In this document: one piece after another, positions 33,601 to 43,744 of the stretch
Layout: the number at the start of each line of letters is the position of its first letter
How positions within the stretch are numbered: position 1 is the stretch's first letter
Assembly (NCBI GenBank): GCA_022376925.1
Contig: JAIOJX010000003.1
Span: forward strand, 36,943,874-37,007,873
DNA: 64,000 bases
Origin: Tragulus kanchil
Taxonomy: Eukaryota; Chordata; Mammalia; Artiodactyla; Tragulidae
Direction of reading: 5' to 3'
Translations under genes and position numbers: made by a program
Notes under the pieces: generated by a model
Database searches by the model: none
Told to the model about the DNA's origin: nothing
The model's input: the letters and a program-made list of their open reading frames with translations, nothing else

Positions 33601-36600
33601 ATGTGCATGAATATTAAGACTTAGGTAATACAGCATAGACGAGCATAAAACTGTACACCAAAGTGCTATATACAGCAAGGACAGTCTCTAAAACGAGGAG
33701 CAGAGCATAAACGCCTGTCCCTGGGTGCGCTGCTGGGTGCACGTCACCAACAGGTGTGTGTGCACCGCTGGTGTCAGCTCTCAAGTAGACACGGAGCGTC
33801 TTACTTTACTGTATTCACTGGCTTTGTGAAACACGTCTGTGCTGGTCCCCAGGAACCCGACGCCCAGGGCATCCAGAATCATCCTCTTGCTCCTCTGGAT
33901 GACGTGATCTGTCAGGTGTCCCGCCTTCAAGCCGTGGATCACTTTGGCAAAGCTTTCTGTGACAGACTTGAAAGGGAAGCATGTTAGAACAGTGCTGTCA
34001 CCACTAGGATTTCACATACTTCCTTTCTACGTAAGAACTCAAGGTCCTTCTACGTAAAGAGTTTCTTCCACTACAGGAAACCCAGTTGGTCCAGTTAAGT
34101 GCAGATCCTAAAAAGTGCTGCACACTGAAGACGTCTGTGAGGCAGAGGGTTTGGAAATGTAGTTTCTCTTTCGTCAAGCTGAGGACACAGAGTAACAAGC
34201 AGATAATGGCCACAGAGCATGATAGGCTCCGGTGGAGGCAGGAAGAGACTGAGAAGGGGGAAGATGGAAGGGATGTCTCACCAGTCAAGTGAGCATGCCT
34301 AGACGTGGAGTAGGACCCGGGGACTTCCCTCATGGTCCAATGGTTAAGACGTCCCCTTCCAGTGTTGGGGGTGAGGGTTCAGTCCCTGGTTGGGGAGCAG
34401 AGATACCACATGTCTTGGGACCAGGAAATCCACACATAAAACAGAAGCAATATTGTAACCAATTCAAAAAAGACTTTAAAAATGATCCACATAAAAATCT
34501 TAAAGGGCTTCCCAGGTGGTCCCGTGGGTAAAGAGTCCACCTTGCAGTGCATGAGGCACCGGTTCGATCCTTGGCACAGGAAGAGCCCATGAGCTGCAAA
34601 AGCACCGTCTGACCAGCCCGTAATCCACTTGAGATATTGCTAGCCTTAAGAGTAAGACTGGCCTTAAGAGAGTGACTTAGCAAAGGATGTGCATGAATAT
34701 TAAGACTTAGGTAATACAGCATAGACGAGCATAAAACTGTACACCAAAGTGCTATATACAGCAAGGACAGTCTCTAAAACGAGGAGCAGAGCATAAACGC
34801 CTGTCCCTGGGTGCGCTGCTGGGTGCACGTCACCAACAGGTGTGTGTGCACCGCTGGTGTCAGCTCTCAAGTAGACACGGAGCGTCTTACTTTACTGTAT
34901 TCACTGGCTTTGTGAAACACGTCTGTGCTGGTCCCCAGGAACCCGACGCCCAGGGCATCCAGAATCATCCTCTTGCTCCTCTGGATGACGTGATCTGTCA
35001 GGTGTCCCGCCTTCAAGCCGTGGATCACTTTGGCAAAGCTTTCTGTGACAGACTTGAAAGGGAAGCATGTTAGAACAGTGCTGTCACCACTAGGATTTCA
35101 CATACTTCCTTTCTACGTAAGAACTCAAGGTCCTTCTACGTAAAGAGTTTCTTCCACTACAGGAAACCCAGTTGGTCCAGTTAAGTGCAGATCCTAAAAA
35201 GTGCTGCACACTGAAGACGTCTGTGAGGCAGAGGGTTTGGAAATGTAGTTTCTCTTTCGTCAAGCTGAGGACACAGAGTAACAAGCAGATAATGGCCACA
35301 GAGCATGATAGGCTCCGGTGGAGGCAGGAAGAGACTGAGAAGGGGGAAGATGGAAGGGATGTCTCACCAGTCAAGTGAGCATGCCTAGACGTGGAGTAGG
35401 ACCCGGGGACTTCCCTCATGGTCCAATGGTTAAGACGTCCCCTTCCAGTGTTGGGGGTGAGGGTTCAGTCCCTGGTTGGGGAGCAGAGATACCACATGTC
35501 TTGGGACCAGGAAATCCACACATAAAACAGAAGCAATATTGTAACCAATTCAAAAAAGACTTTAAAAATGATCCACATAAAAAAATCTTAAAGGGCTTCC
35601 CAGGTGGTCCCGTGGGTAAAGAGTCCACCTTGCAGTGCATGAGGCACCGGTTCGATCCTTGGCACAGGAAGAGCCCATGAGCTGCAGAGCAGCTGGACCG
35701 GTCTGACCAAGCCCGAGCCGGCACTCTGGAGCGCATGTACCCAGAACCGGTGCTCTGCAATGAGAAAGGCCACTGTGATCAGAGGCTCACACAGGCCAGA
35801 GAATTCGGATGGATGAAAATAAATAAATGAAGGACCAATAAAAGAGGTCAAATTTAAAAAAAAAAAACCTTAAAAAAAAAAATGGCCCCAATGGATCCCC
35901 TGACAAGTCGTGAACACCACCTCCTGTGCCACGGAGCAAATGACTTCTCTCTGGCCCCCGAGGAAGGAAATACTAGGAAAGAAACACGCTAGTGCTCAGC
36001 TGTCTTTCACCTTGTGCCATCTATCTCTAAAACATCTTTTCAGTCTTCCTGATTTTCTCCTGGTGTTCACCTCTGTTCCTAGTAAAATACTGTGATTAAT
36101 GCATCCTTTACAGTTAAATAAAGAACGTGGGTTTGATCCCTGGGTCGGGAAGATCTCCTAAAGAAGGGAATGGCAACCCACTCCAGTATTCTTGCCTGGA
36201 GAATCCCATGGATGGAGGAGCCTGGCAGGCTGCAGAGCATGGAGTCGCAAAGAGTTAGACATGACTGAATTGACTTAGCGTGCACGCATGCAATTAGTCA
36301 ATAAATATTTCATGAGCTCTTGCTACGTGTCTGCCCTGTGCTAAGCACTCTAGAATACCAAACCAAAGATGTTATGGTTCCTGCCACACACACAAAAAAA
36401 CAAATCCATAAAACTCAGTTTCTCCAGGGGGCCAAGGAAGGTAGACAGATCATTAGAAAAGCAATCTGGCAATGCCATAACGGACACATGCCACACTAGA
36501 AGATTAAAATTCCATGAACTTATAGTGATTCATTTTCTTCCTATTTTTTTAATCAGAGAATTACATCTATTCTTGGTAAAACATTGATGAAAATTAAGAT

Positions 36601-36768
36601 GCAGTTAATTAGACCACCAGAGGCTATGAGAAATATGAAAGTGACATTTTAAAAGTAGAAGCAGGGAGCTCTTCGAAGAAGAGGAACTGAGGAAGCTGAG
36701 GAGAAAAGGAAAGCTAGAAAAATACATACATAAGCCACAGTGAAAGGAGACAATACCTTGAGCTTCAT
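29729..36768 (-). CDS. ACOD1: ACOD1 (IRG1), cis-aconitate decarboxylase, complete five-exon coding region
   Basis: The enzyme decarboxylates cis-aconitate to itaconate in mitochondria of activated macrophages; itaconate is antimicrobial and immunomodulatory (established for the family). It belongs to the MmgE/PrpD fold family. Coding exons read on the minus strand: 36757-36768, 33805-33966, 32959-33048, 31562-31767 and 29729-30677, all with GT/AG borders and matching phases. Joined, they give 472 residues, about nine fewer than the human protein (481), because the frame stops early at the C-terminus. With human numbering the active-site residues Asp93, Thr97, His103, His159, Lys207, Lys272, His277 and Tyr318 are all present. 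No internal stop or frameshift is seen. Exon 2 occurs a second time at 34891-35052, which I attribute to a false duplication. CLN5 lies downstream on the same strand, as in human. Identification is from recognised similarity, not a database search. Confidence 0.95.
30722..30735 (+). promoter_or_regulatory. Canonical CTCF core motif in ACOD1 intron 4
   Basis: CCACCAGGGGGCAG fits all 14 positions of the CTCF consensus CCASYAGRKGGCRS. It lies 45 bases from the exon 5 acceptor. Forward orientation on the plus strand. Binding is not proven by sequence. Confidence 0.65.
30733..30975 (+). mobile_element. MIR SINE
   Basis: ACAGTGGTTAGGCGCTTAGC head, AGCTAGGTGATCTTGGAAAA core with TTATTTAACTTCTCCG, and GGCCTGACACAGAGTAAATG end. 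Nearly full length, in ACOD1 intron 4. Confidence 0.88.
31562..31767 (-). CDS. ACOD1: ACOD1 coding exon 4
   Basis: 206 bases: 68 codons (residues 89-156) plus two bases of a split Arg157 codon. It carries the family signature MDFDDTWHPATH with Asp93, Thr97 and His103, known active-site residues, followed by the LLLAFNVGIEVQGR helix. The acceptor CACACAG and donor GTATGG are clear. The split codon is completed by the first base of exon 5. Confidence 0.94.
31768..32958 (-). other. ACOD1: ACOD1 intron 3
   Basis: Mostly unique. A MIR-like 3' part lies near 32830-32935 (CACCTCTCTGAACCTCAATG). No other gene seen. Confidence 0.6.
32959..33048 (-). CDS. ACOD1: ACOD1 coding exon 3
   Basis: 90 bases, 30 codons, phase 0-0, residues 59-88. 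It begins IYSSN and ends AAFVNGVA. The acceptor is TTTGTTTCAG and the donor is GTAAGG at 32953-32958. It contains the STVWGQP segment recognisable from human and mouse ACOD1. Confidence 0.92.
33805..33966 (-). CDS. ACOD1: ACOD1 coding exon 2, copy A
   Basis: 162 bases, phase 0 at both ends, encoding residues 5-58 (starts SVTESFAKVIHGLK, ends ASEYSK). The acceptor is a pyrimidine tract ending CAAG at 33967-33970, and the donor is GTAAGA directly after the last codon. This is the N-terminal helical part of the MmgE/PrpD fold. An identical copy lies 1,086 bases away at 34891-35052. Only one copy is expected in the true gene. Confidence 0.92.
34321..34500 (+). mobile_element. CHR-type SINE, diverged (copy at 35407-35590)
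   Basis: GACTTCCCTCATGGTCCAATGG head, GGTTCAGTCCCTGG B box and an A-rich tail with ACATAAAACAGAAGCAAT. Older than the CHR-like element that follows it. Lies in ACOD1 intron 1. Confidence 0.75.
34891..35052 (-). CDS. ACOD1: ACOD1 coding exon 2, copy B (probably a false duplicate)
   Basis: This copy encodes the same 54 residues as 33805-33966, with the same splice signals. It lies inside a 1.07 kb direct duplication (33534-34598 against 34620-35685). Because the exon is phase 0-0, splicing both copies would keep the frame and give 526 residues with a repeated N-terminal segment, which no known ACOD1 has. The window-wide pattern of equal-length duplications makes an assembly artefact much more likely than a real exon duplication. 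Confidence 0.8.
35592..35850 (+). mobile_element. CHR-like SINE (truncated copy at 34505-34620)
   Basis: GGCTTCCCAGGTGGTCCCG head, GGTTCGATCCTTGGC, GAGCGCATGTACCCAGAACC and GATGAAAATAAATAAATG tail. Lies next to an older CHR SINE in ACOD1 intron 1. The copy A version stops after about 95 bases and ends in a degraded segment. Confidence 0.88.
36121..36292 (+). mobile_element. Bov-tA-type SINE lacking its head
   Basis: Begins at GGGTTTGATCCCTGGG and runs to GACATGACTGAATTGACTTA and GTGCACGCA. The 5' part is missing. Lies in ACOD1 intron 1, about 0.5 kb from the promoter. Confidence 0.88.
36757..36768 (-). CDS. ACOD1: ACOD1 coding exon 1 (start codon)
   Basis: Four codons (Met-Lys-Leu-Lys) precede a GTATTG donor at 36751-36756. 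The human protein begins Met-Met-Leu-Lys, so position 2 differs here. The start has A at -3, a favourable context, and sits about 50 bases downstream of a TATA box. The first exon ends in phase 0, which fits exon 2. Such a short coding exon is missed by simple ORF scanning. The call rests on position, phase, donor and similarity to the human N-terminus. Confidence 0.85.
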
Positions 36769-36818
36769 GTTGCCTCTGGAGTGAACGGGAGAGACACCTG
36801 GTCGCTGGATGACGACTG

Positions 36819-36826
36819 TTTTTATA
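36819..36826 (-). promoter_or_regulatory. ACOD1: TATA box of ACOD1
   Basis: TATAAAAA on the minus strand, 51 bases above the start codon. A TATA-driven start about 30 bases downstream would give a 5' UTR of only some 20-30 bases. A TATA promoter suits a strongly inducible gene such as ACOD1, which is silent until macrophage activation. The transcription start is inferred, not measured. Confidence 0.7.
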
Positions 36827-36913
36827 CCTCTCTCTTCTCTCACACACATTCTCTTTTGCTTTTTTCTAACTCAAAAATCTCCACCATTTCAACACTTCCC
36901 AGCCAAAAATCGC

Positions 36914-36923
36914 TTCAGCTTTC
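36914..36923 (-). promoter_or_regulatory. Possible IRF/ISRE-like element upstream of ACOD1
   Basis: On the minus strand this reads GAAAGCTGAA, two GAA(A) half sites spaced like an interferon-response element, about 90 bases above the TATA box. IRF1 is reported to drive ACOD1/Irg1 in macrophages. The match is imperfect, so this is a weak candidate only. Confidence 0.3.
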
Positions 36924-37339
36924 TCTCTAGGGCGTTGCTTAACTTGCTGGCAAAATAACATAATAACTTTAGGAAGTACAGACGCGATGGCCAAATGGTT
37001 ACTCACAGATATCACAAAAGCACTTTGATGGCAGAAGTACGCCCAGGTCTGGTGCCTAGACGCCATGCGTCAAAAAAGAGAAAAATATTCGCACTCTTTT
37101 TTCTAGGTATTCTAAAATTCATTCTAGGGAAATAGTCGGATTTATGGAAAATATGCACAATAAAATAAAATAAAATTCATAGACTGACTTACCGTAATAT
37201 AGTAAAAATTGAAAAAAACCCTGCATGCCCCCCAGGAGTGACTCGGTTAAGTAAAATATGGCAGATACAAAGATTTAAAGTACACTCTCATTCTTCCCTT
37301 CCGTAAGTTTCTGGTAGCTTGAGATTAAGAACTAGAAGG

Positions 37340-37568
37340 GTGTGTGTGCATGCTAAGTTGCCTTCGTCATGGCCAACTCTTTGCGATCCTGTGAACTGTA
37401 GCCCACCAGGCTCCTCTATGCGTGGATTCTCCAAGCAAGGATACTGGAGTGCATTACCATGCCCTCTTCCAGGGGATCTTTCTGACCCAGGGATCAAAGC
37501 TGTGTCTCTTATCTATCCCTCATGGGCAGGTGGGTTCTTTACCACTAGCGCCACCCGGAAAGCCCACC
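37340..37568 (-). mobile_element. Bov-tA-type SINE upstream of ACOD1 (head duplicated at 38616-38660)
   Basis: Complement gives the GGCTTTCCGGGTGGCGCTAG head and full body. Pair 11 begins inside it, so only the head recurs. Confidence 0.88.
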
Positions 37569-39669
37569 CGGAAGGGCACTGGGCATGAATCACACTCTCT
37601 CATCCTGCTACCGAAGAGAGAGTTTGAGACCAAGAGAAACGAAACCGCCCCGCCTAAAAATGCAAAAGGCTGTCTTTCCCGTGATCAGAGAGTGTCTCTC
37701 AGAGGAGAGGGTAAGTGGTTTGCTGCTCTTGGTTGGAGCCTGTGAAGAGTGTGGGGCACTGGAAACAAGGTCAAAGGGAGGGTCGCTGGGATCCCCTATG
37801 GACCGAGGGGGTGATACCCCGGTTATAAGTCAGAACCGCACATGGGTGGGGGCTGAGGCTGGAGAACCCCATGCAGAAAGACGCAGGCAGACAGATTTAA
37901 GGAGCAGTGGAGTCAAACATCTGACTTCAGGTTTTCCTTTACAATTTAGTAGTTGTTTGTCATCCTCGGGAAAGTTTGTTACATACTACAACCTCTGGCA
38001 GCCGTGCTTTGGGGAGTGATGGCAGCGCGATTGTTTATGTATAAATAAGGGTGGGGGACACCAGTCAGAGAGAGAAGTGACCAGCAGCAACGTTGGGGTG
38101 GGGTGGAGGTACTTTTTGGTTGTCCTAAGTAGTTACAAAAATGTGAAAGGAAGGGGATCTGATTGTATCTAGCCGAATGAGGCAGGGAAGAGGGACCTGA
38201 AAGGATGACCCTGGGCATGTTTGATCTCTCTTCTTACACCACCTGCTGACTCAAGCGGGGTTTCCAACCATGGCCCAGACTGGGGAAACCCAGAGCCAGG
38301 CTCTGTATTGGTGCACACGGTGGTGGAAGGCATCAGGGTACCATTTCAGACAGTGGACTCAAAAGTGAGGTTATGGTGGACGGGTGAGTTTCTGCATCCA
38401 GGAGTAAAATGAATATTTGGGTGAAAGGGGCAAGATGGGTATTGGGGGCCATTAGGATAGACCCCGACAAATAAGAACCATCACCTTATAAGATTTTGTG
38501 ATTTATTTCTGCACACTTGACATAAAATGGTGATCAGAGTGATCTCACTGAGTTGAAAGGGAACAGTTAATCTCGTTTTTGTTTAGCTTACACTCTTATT
38601 TTAATCCCTCTTTTTGGGCAGGTGGGTTCTTTACCACTAGCGCCACCCGGAAAGCCCACCCGGAAGGGCACTGGGCATGAATCACACTCTCTCATCCTGC
38701 TACCGAAGAGAGAGTTTGAGACCAAGAGAAACGAAACCGCCCCGCCTAAAAATGCAAAAGGCTGTCTTTCCCGTGATCAGAGAGTGTCTCTCAGAGGAGA
38801 GGGTAAGTGGTTTGCTGCTCTTGGTTGGAGCCTGTGAAGAGTGTGGGGCACTGGAAACAAGGTCAAAGGGAGGGTCGCTGGGATCCCCTATGGACCGAGG
38901 GGGTGATACCCCGGTTATAAGTCAGAACCGCACATGGGTGGGGGCTGAGGCTGGAGAACCCCATGCAGAAAGACGAGGCAGACAGATTTAAGGAGCAGTG
39001 GAGTCAAACATCTGACTTCAGGTTTTCCTTTACAATTTAGTAGTTGTTTGTCATCCTCGGGAAAGTTTGTTACATACTACAACCTCTGGCAGCCGTGCTT
39101 TGGGGAGTGATGGCAGCGCGATTGTTTATGTATAAATAAGGGTGGGGGACACCAGTCAGAGAGAGAAGTGACCAGCAGCAACGTTGGGGTGGGGTGGAGG
39201 TACTTTTTGGTTGTCCTAAGTAGTTACAAAAATGTGAAAGGAAGGGGATCTGATTGTATCTAGCCGAATGAGGCAGGGAAGAGGGACCTGAAAGGATGAC
39301 CCTGGGCATGTTTGATCTCTCTTCTTACACCACCTGCTGACTCAAGCGGGCTTTCCAACCATGGCCCAGACTGGGGAAACCCAGAGCCAGGCTCTGTATT
39401 GGTGCACACGGTGGTGGAAGGCATCAGGGTACCATTTCAGACAGTGGACTCAAAAGTGAGGTTATGGTGGACGGGTGAGTTTCTGCATCCAGGAGTAAAA
39501 TGAATATTTGGGTGAAAGGGGCAAGATGGGTATTGGGGGCCATTAGGATAGACCCCGACAAATAAGAACCATCACCTTATAAGATTTTGTGATTTATTTC
39601 TGCACACTTGACATAAAATGGTGATCAGAGTGATCTCACTGAGTTGAAAGGGAACAGTTAATCTCGTTT
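37524..39669. repeat. Direct duplication pair 11 (37524-38578 / 38616-39669)
   Basis: Offset about 1,092. It duplicates mostly unique DNA upstream of ACOD1, plus the end of a Bov-tA. Thirty-seven T-rich junction bases match neither flank. Confidence 0.95.
37570..38610. other. Unique DNA upstream of ACOD1 (copy at 38660-39669)
   Basis: No repeat or gene recognised. Frames such as 37585-38019 are open in both copies but show no domain and no CpG island. Confidence 0.4.
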
Positions 39670-40302
39670 GAAAAACACGCAGAGTAGAACTCTCAAAGCA
39701 GTGGGATGTTCTGGAGTTTTCAGCTTACTTAGATATTTAGAGAAATCTCCTAGGATTATTTGTACATGAAAGCAAAGAACAGGCTTTAAGAGTTTCAGCC
39801 ACCCCACCATGGAAGAACGACAAAGTGAGGACAAGCGTTATGAAGGTTGATGTGCTTTGATGAACATGCTGTCATTTGGCTTTTCTGGGCTCACTTTTAG
39901 TCACTAGTATTGAGTTTGAAGATGTGTTAGTTCACCTATTTCCTGGCTTAATTACTTTGTGCTCTTGTGAAACAGTGACCACCTTAAAGACTAAGGCCCT
40001 CTTTAATGAGAGTCACTTCCTATTTAGTTAGGGGCTTAGAGGATATATTGTAGATTGATCAGCATTTATAAAAAAGAATTGATGGCTTCCAGTAGCCTCT
40101 TGCTCTTAGCTCTACGGATTAATAGAAGCCAGATTATATTTAAAAACAGATTTGATCTTCCATCACATCCAGGAAAGGAGACAGTGTAGACAGCAGCCCC
40201 ATGAAAGCCCACGTAGAGAGAAATGGAAGCCTTCTTCTCATGGTAAGTTGGGGCACACATCTCTCCACAGTGAATTCAGCCTTCAGAGACCTGGCTGGTG
40301 GC

Positions 40303-40495
40303 GTGTTGTTGTTTAGTCCCTAAATTGTGTCCAACTCTCCTGAGACAGGCTCCTCTGTCCTTGGGATTCTCTAGGCAAGAATACTGGAGTGGGTTGCCAT
40401 TTCCTGTTCCAGGGGTTCTTTCCAACTCAGGGATCAAACCTGCAGTCTGTTGCTCTGGGAGGTGAATTTGTTTCCATTGAGTCACTGCTGAAACC
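40303..40495 (-). mobile_element. Bov-tA-type SINE
   Basis: TGTCCAACTCTCCTGAGACA, CCTTGGGATTCTCTAGGCAA and AACTCAGGGATCAAACCTGC in minus-strand order. Head diverged. Confidence 0.85.
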
Positions 40496-40734
40496 TTCTG
40501 GAAATCTTACCTCGTGCTTCCCAGCGAGGCTGCCCCAGGCATCCCGATCGTTAGAAGTTGTTAAGACCGGAAGGTTTCTTAAGTGGCAAAGCCTTGAGGG
40601 TGTTTTGTTTCACAGTAACAGAGAACACACACTGCTGCCTGTGACTATGGCTCACCCAAGCCCTCAGGATCTGACCAGAGTTCTGTCTTCATTCTTACAT
40701 TGGGGTTAGCACCTCCCCTCCCCCCACGGAGTCA

Positions 40735-40860
40735 GGGTCTTCCTGCCTCAGGACCTTTGTGCCAGGGATCCCCTCTCACTTCCCGGACCTTCTTCCCACC
40801 CCAGACTCCTTTCATCCCCCTCACTGTACAGCTTCCTTCTCCTCATCCTGCTTCTAAGTC
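40735..40860 (-). mobile_element. L2-like fragment
   Basis: CTGCCTCAGGACCTTTGTGC and similar pyrimidine-rich words resemble antisense L2 3' ends. Old and diverged. Confidence 0.45.
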
Positions 40861-40954
40861 AGTGAGCCAGAGATGAGTTGTCCCCCAAGGAACATTTGGC
40901 CATGTCTGGAGTTAGTCACCAGGCTAGGGCATCTAGTAGGTAGGTTCCAGTATG

Positions 40955-41150
40955 TGTTCAGTCACTTAACTTGTGTCTGATGAGCCCTCCAGGCTTCTCC
41001 ATCTATGGGGATTCTCCAGGCAAGAATACTGGAGTGGGTTGCCATTTCCTTCTCCAGGGAACCTTCCTGACCCAGAGATCGATCCCAGGTCTCTTGTGTC
41101 TCCCGCACTGTAGGTGGATTCTCTACCCACTGAGACATTGGGGAAGCCTG
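40955..41150 (-). mobile_element. Bov-tA-type SINE
   Basis: Contains GGCAAGAATACTGGAGTGGG, CCCAGAGATCGATCCCAGG and a CACTGAGACATTGGGGAAGCC head in complement. Confidence 0.88.
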
Positions 41151-41597
41151 GTAGGGTCCAGGGATGCTACTAAATCTCATACAATGTACAAAACAGCTCC
41201 TGGCAACAGCAAATGAACGGACTCAAAATGTCAGTGGTATTGAAGTTGAGAAGCCCTGCCAAGTGTAGAGGTACATCTAGAAGGCCTCCAAACACCCTAA
41301 GTTTAGGTCAGTAAGCCCAGCTGCATGTTTCCATGGAGCAGAGTTTCCCTCTTTATATTCCTTACTAGGCAGGGACGTTCTGTTTAGGAAGGGAACCGAT
41401 CTACCTCCTGGAACACTACATCCAGGGTCACCATACACAGTAGGTGCTCAATAAATTTGTGTTGAATGAACTAATGCAAACCCAATGCTTTTAATCAGTC
41501 AGTCATACTAACACACGGATGAAATTTAATCCCTCTTTATTCCCAAGGCAAATGTGCCAGGAAGGGGTTTTTTTTTTTAATGAGTGTGGTTTTGTTT

Positions 41598-41860
41598 TTT
41601 GAATTTTGGCCTCTTTTATTGGTCTTTCATTTCATTATTTTCATCCATCTTTGTTCTTTGGCCTGTGTGGGTCTCCCATTGCAGTGGCCTCTCTTGTAGC
41701 AGAGCACCATCTCTGGGCACCTCTGCTCCAGAGCACTGGTTTGTAACTGGACACACCGGTCCAGCTGCTCTGTGGCACGTGGGATCTTCCTGTGCCAGGG
41801 GTGGAACCGGCGCCCCTTGCACAGCAAGGCGGACTCTTCACTGGGCCACCGGGGAAGCCC
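41598..41860 (-). mobile_element. CHR-like SINE
   Basis: GCCTCTTTTATTGGTCTTTC tail side, TTCATCCATCTTTGTTCTTT, and a GGGGTGGAACCGGCGCCCC B-box side. Same family as the nested element at 5419-5678. Confidence 0.88.
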
Positions 41861-41947
41861 CATGGCTGTGGTTTTACAGCAAGTAGAATACAATGAACAG
41901 AAGCCCCATGGCTGTGGTTTTTACAGCAAGTAGAACACACTGAACAG
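41855..41947. repeat. 46-base tandem duplication beside a SINE
   Basis: 41855-41900 and 41901-41947 are two head-to-tail copies, about 93 percent alike, that include the first bases of the SINE. This short period differs from the 1.1 kb series. Confidence 0.85.
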
Positions 41948-41949
41948 AT

Positions 41950-43155
41950 GTTTCCCTTTCTCTTGATAACATCAGGCCAACTCTAAGGGATGGCTTGTGA
42001 AGGTGAGCTCTCAAAATAAATCAGGAATATCTGAAATAACAAATCAGAAATGTGAGACTCTATTTCTTAAAAAGAAAAACATGCAAGTCTCTCTTTGCCC
42101 AGAATAGCTGATTTGACATATTTGAATTTTAGTTTTCTTTTTCCTGCCTTGCCCTTCCTGTGCAGTCTGATGAGTCAGTCTCTGGGTGACAATTATTAAG
42201 TTTAATTTTTTTGGAAAGTTTATGCCTTATCCAAGGGCAAGTGGTAGCAACCAAGGTCCTTTCCCTGGTTAGTGTTTTGTTATTCTTTTGGTATGTTGAA
42301 ACATACTTAGCATAAGAATGTTTTGTAAAGGAGAAAACTTCACAGTAAAGTGCATTTAATTTCCTTACAACACCACAACAGCGATAACAACTGTCAGAAT
42401 CACCAAGGCTTAAGCTATGGTCTGTCTGCCTTTGTCCCGTTTCCATTTTCCCCAGGCCCTAGACATAAGATAAAAGCAAATTTTTACACGAAAGCATCAG
42501 GAAGGAAGATGTTCTAAAGCAATATTTAAGAGACTGCCTCACAGAGTCAATGGGTACTTTATGAATACATGTTCACTACATGTTGTGTGTGTGTGTGTGA
42601 GTTATTCTTTACCAACTTATTATATTTTGGATGGAATTTACAAAGTGTTCAGGCAGGAATTAAGTTCCTATGAAGCTAGGACTTTGAACTATCGAAGCTA
42701 TAAAATGGCTATAAAATTACTGCTTCAATAGAATGGACTCAACCTATTTCACTGTGATGACATCTTTCCCTTTGTGGAAGCTCAAGGTGGTTACAATTTA
42801 TCTTCTAAAGCACTCTACCTCAAAGAAAAGTATGGTTTGTAGCTTTTCTCAAGAGCACAAAATAGCTACTCATGGTTTCTAAGTAAAGTGGTAACTACTG
42901 TGTGATTATCCACCAGCTGTATTGCCCTGCATCAAATGTTGGCATAAAGAATTAAATGGATGGATGTCTTATTGACAGAAATCTGGTAGACATTGAAACG
43001 ATATTCCATGCAGAAATTGTGTATGCCTGTTGCTCAGGCAGAATAGCTTCTAGGTACTTCCTTCTTTTTTTGAAGATCTATTTATAGAATTATGGATCTC
43101 AAAAGAAATGTGGTTAAGCATTACAGCAGGAAAGATTCAGTTACCTCCTTATTTT
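41950..43155. other. Intergenic unique sequence with a GT microsatellite
   Basis: (GT)n at 42584-42599. No gene recognised. The minus-strand frame 42129-42446 has no domain. Confidence 0.4.
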
Positions 43156-43159
43156 TTTT

Positions 43160-43415
43160 CTGTATTTTTTTTTACTTATTTTTGGTTGCACTGGGTCTTT
43201 GTTTCTGAGCAGTGTGTGGGCTTCTCACTGCAGTGGTGTCTCTTGTTGCAGAGCACGGGCTCTAGGCCAGTGGGCTTCAGTAGTCGCGGCTTGCGGGCTC
43301 TAAAGCGCAGGCTCAATCATCACACGGGCTTAGTTACTTTCAGATCAGGGGTCAGACTCGTGTTTCCTGCATTGGGAGGCAGATTCCTTACCTCTGCGCC
43401 ACTAAGGGAAGCCCT
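43160..43415 (-). mobile_element. CHR-2-type SINE (cetartiodactyl)
   Basis: Complement shows GGCTTCCCTTAGTGGCGCAG, GAGCCCGCAAGCCGCGACTA and GAGAAGCCCACACACTGC-like blocks of CHR-2. Distinct body from the CHR-like family found elsewhere in the window. Confidence 0.75.
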
Positions 43416-43744
43416 GGTTAGTCACTTCCTATGACAGTCCCATTTCACATCAGAGGCTCTTTATCAGATGTTGTAGTCTTTCTTCAGCTCAAGGAAATTT
43501 TCTTCTGTTCTGTTCTTGATTCAGCACCCTATCTATTCTCCTTCTGAATTTATCTTAGGTAGGAAGTGTTTCTCTTGCCTTAATCCTACAGGTCTCCACT
43601 TGATTCTTGGTATTTCCATATTTTTCCTTTCTGTTGAATGCTCTGGTAAGATTGCATGACTTGGTCTTCCAGTCACTAAGTTAGTCTTCATGTGCCCATT
43701 CTGCTTATTTGGGCAATAATTCTTTTTTTTAATTATTTTGTATG

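Larger units (their letters stand above)
33534..35685. repeat. Direct duplication pair 10 (33534-34598 / 34620-35685), duplicates ACOD1 exon 2
   Basis: Offset about 1,086. Here copy A is degraded near its right end: two A are lost in an A run, and 34599-34619 reads like a shortened version of 35686-35710. The full SINE continues only after copy B. This shows that the bases at the end of copy A are an error-rich rendering of the true sequence. Confidence 0.95.

Noticed and set aside
33754..33987. 77-codon plus-strand ORF present twice (again at 34840-35073)
   Set aside because: It is the antisense of ACOD1 exon 2; the minus-strand reading has the family match and splice sites.
37585..39303. 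Repeated 104-144-codon ORFs suggesting a duplicated gene upstream of ACOD1
   Set aside because: The two copies are one sequence duplicated by pair 11. No domain, and only one copy shows the longer frame because of a single-base difference.
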